Source: an uncultured Clostridia bacterium (GTDB lineage Bacteria; Bacillota; Clostridia; TANB77; CAG-508). From it: 12,256 nt of DNA. The notes under the pieces were generated by a model that did no database searches, was not told the origin of the DNA, and was given only the letters and a program-made list of their open reading frames with translations. The position numbers and the translations under genes are program-made. The DNA lies in contig CAKPJC010000030.1 of NCBI GenBank assembly GCA_934162535.1, forward strand, positions 1 to 12,256, in the 5' to 3' direction. Below are positions 1-5,891 of the stretch, piece by piece; within the stretch, counting starts at the first letter, position 1, and each line of letters starts with the position of its first letter.

Positions 1-2
1 AC

Positions 3-866
3 GATTTAGTATTTCAAAAACTATTTGGAGAACAAAAGAACAAGGAGATTACAGGTCATTTATTATCTTTGATACTAGGGAAAGAAGTATACAATGTAGA
101 CTTAGACGTAAACAAGCAAATGATAGGAAACAGGGAAGGACTAAAAACATGCATATTAGACATACGAGCAAAATTTAATGATGGAGAAGAATGTAACATA
201 GAGCTTCAAGTATCGCCATATAAACATATGCCAGATAGAATGTTACAATATTGGTCAATGAATTACATCAACAAACTTGAAAGAGGAGAAGATTACTCAA
301 AAATAAAACCAACAATAGCAGTACTAATAACATGTTATAAATTAGACGAAATAAAAGAAATTCCCAGATACCACACAAGTTGGTCGCTAAGAGAAGATAA
401 AGAAACAGACTCTATACTAACAGACAAGTTTCAAATACATGTATTAGAAATTCCAAAGGTAAAAGATATAGAAATACAAACAGACGAACTAGCACAATGG
501 ATGAGCTTTATCAATGACCCAGAGGATGGGAGGTTAGAAAAAATGATGTATGAAAATAACAAATATTTTAAACAAGCTAGAAAAGAATTAGAATATTTGA
601 GTGGGGACAAAGATTTTCAAGAGATAGTGGAAAAAAGAGCATTAGCCTTAATGGATCAAGAAGTACAAACAAGATTGGCAAAGGAAGAAGGAATAGCTCA
701 AAATACAGTAGAAATGGTAAAAAAACTAATACAAAAAAATATGACAAATGCTTTTATAAAAGATGTAACAGGATATGAAGAAGAAGAAATAGAAAAAATA
801 AGAAAAGAAACCAAAGAAAAACAAAAAGAAGAGAAACATCAAAAACAATTGCAACAAAAAACTTAG
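3..866 (+). CDS. PD-(D/E)XK nuclease / putative transposase family protein, 5'-truncated by window edge
   Basis: The reading frame is open from the first bases of the window, so the true start lies upstream; the visible part is 287 aa. The opening DLVFQKLFGEQKNKEI matches the usual N-terminus of the PD-(D/E)XK nuclease family transposases (PDDEXK_2, related to Rpn recombination-promoting nucleases). The likely catalytic core is the Asp of LDIRAKF (about 159-161) and the Glu and Gln of IELQ (201-209), which form a D...ExQ arrangement. The C-terminal KNMTNAFIKDVTGYEEEEIEKI is the helical tail common in the family. After it the frame runs into sequence homologous to the downstream surface-protein gene, in another frame, and stops at TAG. 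The native C-terminus may therefore have been replaced. These proteins are annotated as transposases but are DNA nucleases linked to recombination or phage defence; the role here is inferred from family only. A TTG at 69 is in frame but would cut conserved sequence. Confidence 0.85.
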   Translation, partial: DLVFQKLFGEQKNKEITGHLLSLILGKEVYNVDLDVNKQMIGNREGLKTCILDIRAKFNDGEECNIELQVSPYKHMPDRMLQYWSMNYINKLERGEDYSKIKPTIAVLITCYKLDEIKEIPRYHTSWSLREDKETDSILTDKFQIHVLEIPKVKDIEIQTDELAQWMSFINDPEDGRLEKMMYENNKYFKQARKELEYLSGDKDFQEIVEKRALALMDQEVQTRLAKEEGIAQNTVEMVKKLIQKNMTNAFIKDVTGYEEEEIEKIRKETKEKQKEEKHQKQLQQKT

Positions 867-930
867 GAAGCTCAACAAGAATAGCAAGTGGAGCCTATGA
901 AGGAGCAAAAGCGAATAACATATATGACCT
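836..930 (+). pseudogene. Remnant of a paralogue of the downstream FGE/C-lectin surface-protein gene
   Basis: Aligned without gaps, this stretch matches 3766-3860 at 87 of 95 positions. In the frame starting at 851 it reads ATKNLGSSTRIASGAYEGAK followed by ANNIYDLK and a stop, the same segment found just before the variable end of the large surface protein. The homology stops at 930, just before the AGN of DLAGN, and unrelated sequence follows. No complete gene accompanies it, so it is a fragment of a second family member, probably left by insertion or recombination involving the overlapping nuclease gene. Confidence 0.85.
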
Positions 931-1078
931 AAAGTAGTACTGGAACCTTGTACAGCAAAACCGAGCAAAGGACAAGTTAACATAATTAAAATGCCTAGTG
1001 TATAATTTCAGTATAAAGAATTCTAATTTAGAAAAAAAGAATTAGAAAAAAATAAAACTTTCTTTTTTGGAAATAATA

Positions 1079-1087
1079 TGATATAAT
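1079..1087 (+). promoter_or_regulatory. Extended -10 promoter for the HTH-Fic gene
   Basis: TG-A-TATAAT is an exact extended -10 element. The region 17 bases upstream (TTTCTT at 1059-1064) is a poor -35, as is usual for this promoter type. It lies 31 bases ahead of the ATG and just upstream of the AAGGAG ribosome binding site at 1103-1108. Confidence 0.55.
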
Positions 1088-1118
1088 ATTATTATAATTA
1101 AAAAGGAGAGTTTTTATT

Positions 1119-2054
1119 ATGTTAGGAGAAAAAATAAAATTATGTAGAGAAAATAAAAAAATGACACAAAATGAAGTTGCAGAAATATTAGGAGTAAAAT
1201 CAGCGACTATATCAAAATATGAAGCAGGAAGCTTGGAGCCTAATATAGAATCATTAAAAAAGTTAGCTGAACTGTTTGAAGTGTCAATAGATGAATTAAT
1301 CAGAGAAGATGAATTCGATATATCAAAAATAAATATACTAGAGATATTAAGAGAACAAAAGAATATGCAATTAAAAGGTAGCTTATATCATAATACCCAA
1401 ATAACTTTTGCATATAATACTAATCATATTGAAGGAAGTAAGCTTACAGAAGAGCAGACTAGATATATTTATGAGACTAATACGTTATTAACAGAAAAGA
1501 ACTCAATAACAGATTTAGACGATATATTAGAAACGGCTAATCATTTTAAATTAGTTGATTACATGTTAGAGATAGCAGATAAAAAATTAACAGAAAAAAT
1601 AATAAAAGAATTTCATAAAATACTAAAAGAAGGAACATCAGATGACAGAAAAGATTGGTTTATAGTAGGAGACTATAAAAAATTGGCTAATGAGGTAGGA
1701 GGACTAAAAACTACAAATCCTAAAAATGTTGAGAAAGACATGAAAAAATTGTTAGAGTGGTATGAATCAATAAATAAAATAACAATAAATGAAATAATTG
1801 AATTTCATGCTAGATTTGAAAGGATACATCCATTTCAGGACGGAAATGGTAGAATAGGCAGAATAATTGCATTTAAAGAATGCTTGAAAAATGACATAGT
1901 ACCATTTATTATTATGGATAAAGAAAAAGTATTTTATTATAGAGGACTAAATCAATACCAAACTAATAAAGAAAAGGGATATTTAATAGATACTTGTTTA
2001 AATGCACAAGACCAATATATAAAAATGATTAAATATTATATTGGAAATAAATAA
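1119..2054 (+). CDS. HTH (Xre-type) - Fic domain fusion protein, probable auto-inhibited AMP transferase
   Basis: A 311-aa protein. Residues about 5-60 form a Cro/CI-type helix-turn-helix (KMTQNEVAEILGVKSATISKYEAG). The Fic domain follows, with the signature HPFQDGNGRIGR at 237-248, an intact HPFx[D/E]GNGRxxR motif. The His is the catalytic base, and the Asn, Gly and Arg residues bind the nucleotide phosphates. Fic proteins usually transfer AMP from ATP to Ser, Thr or Tyr of target proteins. T101-N-H-I-E105-G106 fits the [S/T]xxxE[G/N] inhibitory helix placed N-terminal to the Fic core (class II Fic), so the enzyme should be auto-inhibited rather than paired with a separate antitoxin gene. 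The HTH suggests that it binds DNA, perhaps at its own promoter. The ATG follows AAGGAG at 1103-1108 with 10 bases between. No antitoxin gene is adjacent. Family assignment is firm; target and physiological role are unknown. Confidence 0.92.
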   Translation: MLGEKIKLCRENKKMTQNEVAEILGVKSATISKYEAGSLEPNIESLKKLAELFEVSIDELIREDEFDISKINILEILREQKNMQLKGSLYHNTQITFAYNTNHIEGSKLTEEQTRYIYETNTLLTEKNSITDLDDILETANHFKLVDYMLEIADKKLTEKIIKEFHKILKEGTSDDRKDWFIVGDYKKLANEVGGLKTTNPKNVEKDMKKLLEWYESINKITINEIIEFHARFERIHPFQDGNGRIGRIIAFKECLKNDIVPFIIMDKEKVFYYRGLNQYQTNKEKGYLIDTCLNAQDQYIKMIKYYIGNK

Positions 2055-2092
2055 GCCACAAAAAAGCAAGAAAAAGTTTGATAAAAAAAATC

Positions 2093-2121
2093 TTGACAGC
2101 CCAAGCAAATAAATATATAAT
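2093..2121 (+). promoter_or_regulatory. Consensus sigma-A promoter
   Basis: TTGACA (2093-2098), a 17-base spacer and TATAAT (2116-2121) match the housekeeping consensus at all 12 positions. The expected transcription start is near 2128. It drives the leader region with the small ORF and the terminator at 2291-2338, and by read-through the surface-protein gene that starts at 2368. Confidence 0.85.
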
Positions 2122-2155
2122 TTAAGCAGATTAGAAGCAAAGGAGAAAGAAAGCA

Positions 2156-2347
2156 ATGGAAGATAAAGTTAAGACACAAACATGTGAAAGCGTTGGGGCT
2201 GTGTATATATATATTGGGTATAGCTTTATTAAACATGGTATTTGCGAACTAATAAAAAACACGAAAAATTTAATAAAAAAAATAAAAGATAGTGATAAAA
2301 GCCAAAACAAAAATGGCTTAATTTGTCACTGTTTTTTTGGCGTTTAA
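2156..2347 (+). CDS. Doubtful small ORF in the leader of the surface-protein gene (63 aa)
   Basis: The ATG has a good AGGAG at 2141-2145 with a 10-base spacer, 35 bases after the predicted start of a strong promoter. The 63-aa product (starting MEDKVKTQTCESVGAVYIYI) is not recognised. It has a short hydrophobic centre and a Lys-rich stretch. Its last third runs through the arms of the predicted terminator at 2291-2338, which argues against a conserved protein end. A second frame over the same DNA (GTG at 2184 to TAA at 2250-2252) encodes a hydrophobic 22-residue peptide ending in NMVFAN, which looks like a signal-peptide remnant but has no ribosome binding site. The region could be a small protein gene, a leader peptide, a decayed gene or a roughly 200-nt RNA. 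Confidence 0.3.
   Translation: MEDKVKTQTCESVGAVYIYIGYSFIKHGICELIKNTKNLIKKIKDSDKSQNKNGLICHCFFGV
2291..2338 (+). terminator. Rho-independent terminator in the leader of the surface-protein gene
   Basis: AGTGA (2291-2295) pairs with TCACT (2326-2330), and AAGCCA (2299-2304) pairs with TGGCTT (2314-2319). An internal loop separates the two helices and seven T residues follow at 2332-2338. It ends transcripts from the 2093 promoter about 30 bases before the start of the surface-protein gene, so that gene needs read-through or antitermination unless another promoter exists. Confidence 0.65.
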
Positions 2348-2367
2348 AAACAGAGGAGGAGTTGTCC

Positions 2368-4053
2368 GTGAAAAACATAAAAGATAAAAAAATAAATAAG
2401 AAAGTGATAGCTATAATATCAATAGTATTGGTAGCAATAATACTAGTAACAACAGTAATTTGCTTAGTAACAAAAAAAGATGAAAATGTAGAAGTAGAAA
2501 ATACAGGAAGAATACAAAAACAAGCAATGAACCCTAATAATTATACAATGGTAAAAAGCAAAGATGGAATAGATGTACCAGTGCCAAAAGGATATACTGC
2601 ATCATCAGTAGAAAGCGAGTCATATGTAAATGGAACATTTGAAACATTGTACTTAACTAAGAATTTAACAGATACATTTACATCAGAGGGAACATATCCA
2701 TGGACAAAAAATGATAGTGGAATATGGACAAGTGGTAATTATAATATAGATAGTTCAACAAGTGAGATGACATCAGAAGAGTTTACAGTAAGTGAAGATG
2801 GAGGAATATTACAGTTAAATTGGACAGTGTCATGTGAATTTTATAAAGATTACTTATATGGAGAAATAATAAATACAACAACAAATAGCACAGAAAAAAC
2901 AACAATAAAACTAAATGGAACATATTATGTAACAAAGGATTCAGGATATACAGAATCAGACTTAATTTATATGAACACAAAAGTAGAACTAAATCAAGGA
3001 ACATATAAACTAAAGATAATATATAGTAAAAATGCCTCAACAAATAAAGAGCTAGATAAAGGATATGTAAAAGAAGTAAAAATATATGACAGAAAAAACA
3101 ATGGAAATACAGATACAATGCAAAACCATAAATATGGAGGATTTGTAATATATGAGGGAACAGAAGAAATAACAAATAGTAATCAATGGACAGCTCAATG
3201 TGAAAGAAACCAATGGGTATGGATACCAATAGAAGATGTAAGTGATATGTATTGGGAAGATAAAACAGATGGAAAGTTATATGGAACATATTATAATGGA
3301 AGTGCGACATCATATACAAAAAGTACAAATAATAGAAAATATGAGCCACAATTAACAAGAGACGATATGGAATCAACATATTTAACACAATATCTAGGAG
3401 GAATATCAAGATATGAATTCTTAATGGAAATGGAGCAAGAATTTTATGAAATGTTACAAAGTGTAGCAACATATGGAGGATTTTATATAGGAAGATATGA
3501 AGTAGGAGATTTAAAACAAACAACACCAGTAGTAAAAAGAATGAATACAGATATAGGAGATATAAATTGGTATCAAGGATATAAAAAATGTAAAAAATTA
3601 TCAGGGACAAATACAAATGTAAAAACAAGTATGATATGGGGAACACAATATGACCAAGTAATGAATTGGCTAATAAAATCAGGAGAGAAAACACCATTGG
3701 ATATAAATAAAGGTTCAGTAGAATGGGGAAATTATAGAGATGTAGAATTTGAATATTATACAAACACATCAAAAACAACTGCAACAAAGAATTTAGGAAG
3801 TCAAACAAGAATAGCAAGTGGAGCATATGAAGGAGCAAAAGCGAATAACATATACGACCTAGCAGGAAATGTAGTGATATGTACAATGGAGGCTTCAAAC
3901 GAGTTTGGATTTGCTAGTAGCAGATATAACAGAGGAGGCTGTTATGTAAGTAGTGGTACTAGTGCTTATGCTGATATACGCAACGAATATGGGAGCTATC
4001 CTTATAATGGTTTTGATTATATGGGATATTTCACTACACTTTACATAAAATAA
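2368..4053 (+). CDS. Membrane-anchored surface protein with C-terminal FGE/C-type-lectin-like domain; probable DGR target
   Basis: A 561-aa protein. GTG at 2368 is chosen because AGGAGG (2354-2359) lies 8 bases upstream; the in-frame ATG at 2323 sits inside the terminator. Residues 13-35 are one membrane segment after a Lys-rich start, so the rest should face outward. A central region (roughly 90-255) looks like an inserted beta-sandwich (GTYKLKIIYSKN...GYVKEVKIYD). From about residue 370 (GGFYIGRYEVGD) to the end there is a formylglycine-generating-enzyme/sulfatase-modifying-factor-like fold, with NIYDLAGNV at 493-502 and RGG near the end. The usual Trp-Glu-Trp after GNV is V-I-C here and no catalytic centre is evident, so binding is more likely than catalysis. 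The last 53 codons are mostly NNT/NNC, unlike the rest of the gene, as expected for a diversified ligand-binding face. A fragment of a paralogue lies at 836-930. The fold and anchor are well supported; the ligand is unknown. Confidence 0.85.
   Translation: MKNIKDKKINKKVIAIISIVLVAIILVTTVICLVTKKDENVEVENTGRIQKQAMNPNNYTMVKSKDGIDVPVPKGYTASSVESESYVNGTFETLYLTKNLTDTFTSEGTYPWTKNDSGIWTSGNYNIDSSTSEMTSEEFTVSEDGGILQLNWTVSCEFYKDYLYGEIINTTTNSTEKTTIKLNGTYYVTKDSGYTESDLIYMNTKVELNQGTYKLKIIYSKNASTNKELDKGYVKEVKIYDRKNNGNTDTMQNHKYGGFVIYEGTEEITNSNQWTAQCERNQWVWIPIEDVSDMYWEDKTDGKLYGTYYNGSATSYTKSTNNRKYEPQLTRDDMESTYLTQYLGGISRYEFLMEMEQEFYEMLQSVATYGGFYIGRYEVGDLKQTTPVVKRMNTDIGDINWYQGYKKCKKLSGTNTNVKTSMIWGTQYDQVMNWLIKSGEKTPLDINKGSVEWGNYRDVEFEYYTNTSKTTATKNLGSQTRIASGAYEGAKANNIYDLAGNVVICTMEASNEFGFASSRYNRGGCYVSSGTSAYADIRNEYGSYPYNGFDYMGYFTTLYIK
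3892..4050 (+). other. Candidate DGR variable region (3' end of the C-lectin-like domain)
   Basis: Of the 53 sense codons here, 38 end in T or C; in the 53 codons just upstream (3733-3891) only 17 do. The T/C-ending codons give A, N, F, S, Y, G, C, T, D, R, P and L, all reachable from AAC or AAT when the first two bases vary. Fixed codons such as AGA, GGA, ATA and AAA are interspersed. The position, at the extreme C-terminus of a C-type-lectin/FGE-like fold, is where DGR variable regions are found. The exact borders cannot be set without the template repeat, which is not in this window. Confidence 0.7.
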
Positions 4054-4089
4054 CACAGACATACTTTAATTATTAATAAAGACATAAAA

Positions 4090-4127
4090 AATTATCTTAT
4101 ACAATACGGTATAGGATAATTTTTTTC
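4090..4127 (+). terminator. Rho-independent terminator after the surface-protein gene
   Basis: The 13-base arms at 4090-4102 and 4109-4121 pair fully with one G-T wobble, around a 6-base loop (4103-4108). A T run at 4120-4127 follows. It lies 36 bases after the stop codon. The A run before the left arm could also let it work weakly on the other strand. A hairpin at this place could additionally serve as the structure that sits downstream of variable regions in known DGRs. Confidence 0.88.
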
Positions 4128-4162
4128 TTATTCATCAAAATTGAGTAAAAAATAAAATAAAA

Positions 4163-4189
4163 TTAGCAAAACCTATTGACAAGTGCTAA
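4163..4189 (+). promoter_or_regulatory. CIRCE-like operator 1 (HrcA binding site)
   Basis: TTAGCAAAA, 9 bases, AAGTGCTAA. The CIRCE consensus is TTAGCACTC, 9 bases, GAGTGCTAA. The right arm matches 8 of 9 and the left arm matches in its first 6 bases; the spacer is exact. It overlaps the -35 box at 4176-4181, so bound HrcA would block RNA polymerase. Confidence 0.7.
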
Positions 4190-4204
4190 AAAATAATGTA
4201 ATAT
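4176..4204 (+). promoter_or_regulatory. Sigma-A promoter of the hrcA-grpE-dnaK-dnaJ operon
   Basis: TTGACA (4176-4181), a 17-base spacer and TAATAT (4199-4204). It is flanked by two CIRCE-like operators, one over the -35 box and one just after the predicted start site. A housekeeping promoter under HrcA repression is the usual class I heat-shock arrangement in Gram-positive bacteria. Confidence 0.75.
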
Positions 4205-4215
4205 ATTATATGGAA

Positions 4216-4242
4216 TTAGCAAACAGACAAAGTGAGTGCTAA
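4216..4242 (+). promoter_or_regulatory. CIRCE operator 2 (HrcA binding site)
   Basis: TTAGCAAAC, 9 bases, GAGTGCTAA. The right arm is a perfect match, the left arm matches 7 of 9, and the spacer length is exact. It lies 26 bases before the AGGAGG of hrcA, in the expected 5' untranslated region. Confidence 0.88.
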
Positions 4243-4281
4243 AAGATGCAATTTCTAAAATAAAAAAGAGGAGGAAGGAAA

Positions 4282-5304
4282 TTGCTAGAAGAAAGAAAAA
4301 AAAGAGTATTACAAGCAATAGTAGAAGAATACATAAAAACAGCAGAACCAGTAAGCTCAAATGCATTAATAAATCTAGAAGGATTAGAATACAGTAGTGC
4401 AACAATAAGAAATGAAATGGCAGAGCTAGAAAAAATGGGATACTTAGAAAAAACGCACACATCATCAGGAAGAGTGCCATCAGCAAAAGGATACAGATTC
4501 TATGTAGACGAACTATTAGAAGAAGACAAAATCTCATTAGAAGAAATAAAATATATAAGTGATAAACTAGAAACAAAAGTAAATGAGATAGAAGACATAA
4601 CAAAAATAGCATCAAGCACAATATCAGAAATAACACATTACACAACAGTATCAATAGGACCAAGCACAGAAGTACAAAAAATAGAAAACATAAAATTTGT
4701 ATTATTAAGTAGTAGAATGATAATGGCTGTAATATTAACAGACACAGGGCTTGTAAAAGAAACAATAATAAAATTCGATGAAGAACTAACAGAAAATCAA
4801 GTAGAAACACTAAACTATATGTTCAATAACAAATTAAAAGGAGAGCCAATAACAAAAATTGACAAACCATTAGAAAAATATTTAGTAGAAGAAATGCAAT
4901 ACAGTGTAAAACTAATAAAGCCAATAATAGAGCAGATGAAAAAAGTAATAGAAGAAGAAAACTTATACTTAGAAGGAGCAAACAAACTATTTGAGCTACC
5001 AGAATTTAATAGTCTAGAAATTGCAAAAAACTTCATAAATATATTAGACGAAAAAGAATTAATGACAGATATGCTAAGCACAGGATTTGCACAAGACATA
5101 AATGTATATATAGGAGAAGAAAACGAAAAAGAAGAACTAAAAGATTTCAGCATAGTTACATTTAAACATAGAATAGGAAATAAAGATTTGGGAACAATTG
5201 GAATAATAGGACCAAAAAGAATGGATTATGCAAAAGTAATATCAGTCATGAAATATATAAGCAAAAAACTTAATAATAATGATAATGAAAAGAAAGAAGG
5301 TTGA
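4282..5304 (+). CDS. hrcA: Heat-inducible transcription repressor HrcA
   Basis: A 340-aa protein of normal family length. The N-terminal winged helix (about 1-100) shows the family pattern YIKTAEPVSS, SSATIRNEMAELEKMGYL, then HTSSGRVPSAKGYRFYVDEL. The GAF-like dimerisation part follows and ends with LGTIGIIGPKRMDYAKVISV near the C-terminus. HrcA binds CIRCE operators and represses chaperone genes; its activity normally depends on GroEL. The start is TTG at 4282, set by AGGAGG at 4269-4274 with a 7-base spacer; no ATG fits. It is the first gene of the operon, lies directly downstream of two CIRCE sites and should be autoregulated. Its stop is 2 bases before the grpE ATG. No groES or groEL gene is in the window. 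Confidence 0.98.
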   Translation: MLEERKKRVLQAIVEEYIKTAEPVSSNALINLEGLEYSSATIRNEMAELEKMGYLEKTHTSSGRVPSAKGYRFYVDELLEEDKISLEEIKYISDKLETKVNEIEDITKIASSTISEITHYTTVSIGPSTEVQKIENIKFVLLSSRMIMAVILTDTGLVKETIIKFDEELTENQVETLNYMFNNKLKGEPITKIDKPLEKYLVEEMQYSVKLIKPIIEQMKKVIEEENLYLEGANKLFELPEFNSLEIAKNFINILDEKELMTDMLSTGFAQDINVYIGEENEKEELKDFSIVTFKHRIGNKDLGTIGIIGPKRMDYAKVISVMKYISKKLNNNDNEKKEG

Positions 5305-5306
5305 AC

Positions 5307-5792
5307 ATGGAAAATAGCAAAGAAAAAGAAGAAAACAAAAATGAAGAAAAAGACTGCATAATAGATCCAAAACAACAAGAGATAGATGACCTAAATGATA
5401 GATATAAAAGAGTATTAGCAGAATTTGAAAACTTCAAAAAAAGAAGTGGAAAAGAAAGAGAAACACTATACAACTCTATACTAGGAGATGTAGTAGAATC
5501 ATTCTTACCGATAGTAGACAACTTAGAAAATGCTGTGAAGGCAGAAACACAAGATGAAGAATATAGGAAAGGTGTTGAACTTGTATTAAAACAATTCAAA
5601 GATATATTAAAAGCAAAAGGAGTAGAAGAAATACCAGCAATAGGAGAAACATTTGACCCTAGTTTACATGAAGCAGTTAGCAGTATACAAGACCCAAGCA
5701 AAAATGCACAAGAAATTGTACAAGAATATAGAAAAGGATATAAAATAGGTTCAAGAGTTATAAGACATTCAATGGTTATAGTCGCTAATTAG
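5307..5792 (+). CDS. grpE: Nucleotide exchange factor GrpE
   Basis: A 161-aa protein. A charged, probably disordered start (1-20) leads into the long dimerising helix (DRYKRVLAEFENFKKRSGKE, 31-50), then the four-helix region (VVESFLPIVDNLENA, 62-76), and the C-terminal beta-wing with the GrpE signature from about 115 to 158 (FDPSLHEAV, then VIRHSMVIVA). GrpE releases ADP from DnaK and so resets its substrate cycle; in many bacteria it also acts as a thermosensor. The ATG at 5307 is preferred: AAGG at 5297-5300 is 6 bases upstream, while the TTG at 5301 would touch it. Tight spacing (2 bases) after hrcA implies translational coupling. A 99-base gap with a hairpin separates it from dnaK. Confidence 0.97.
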   Translation: MENSKEKEENKNEEKDCIIDPKQQEIDDLNDRYKRVLAEFENFKKRSGKERETLYNSILGDVVESFLPIVDNLENAVKAETQDEEYRKGVELVLKQFKDILKAKGVEEIPAIGETFDPSLHEAVSSIQDPSKNAQEIVQEYRKGYKIGSRVIRHSMVIVAN

Positions 5793-5840
5793 TTAGCACT
5801 TTTAACACTTAAAAAGTTATTAATTTTAAAAATATAAAAA

Positions 5841-5867
5841 GTCCAAAGCACATAAAATGCAAGGGAC
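5841..5867 (+). promoter_or_regulatory. Hairpin in the grpE-dnaK intergenic region
   Basis: GTCC (5841-5844) pairs with GGAC (5864-5867), and GCA (5848-5850) with TGC (5858-5860), with a symmetrical 3 x 3 internal loop and a 7-base apical loop. No T run follows, so it is not a terminator. It ends 8 bases before the AAAGGAAG ribosome binding site of dnaK and could affect mRNA processing, stability or dnaK translation. The stem is short and support is modest. Confidence 0.4.
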
Positions 5868-5891
5868 AATAAAAGAAAGGAAGTAATTATT

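Noticed and set aside
1021..1047. Inverted repeat TTCTAATT / AATTAGAA after the paralogue fragment
   Set aside because: An 8-bp AT-only stem without a T run in A/T-rich DNA; too weak to call a terminator.
2128..2290. Known riboswitch in the leader of the surface-protein gene
   Set aside because: I looked for c-di-GMP-I/II and other common aptamer cores and found no matching conserved motifs.
2783..3898. Long open frame on the minus strand (371 codons) opposite the surface-protein gene
   Set aside because: The product is mostly Leu, Phe, Ile, Tyr and His, as expected from the antisense of A-rich codons; it has no ribosome binding site and lies fully inside a well-supported gene.
4163..4810. 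Minus-strand open frame of 215 codons opposite hrcA
   Set aside because: Leu/Phe-rich antisense shadow of hrcA; it also covers the CIRCE operators and promoter of the operon.
5793..5830. Possible CIRCE half-site (TTAGCACTT) with TTAACA-17-TTTAAA promoter ahead of dnaK
   Set aside because: The matching right arm GAGTGCTAA is absent at the 9-base distance and the -10 box is poor, so an extra HrcA-controlled promoter is not supported.
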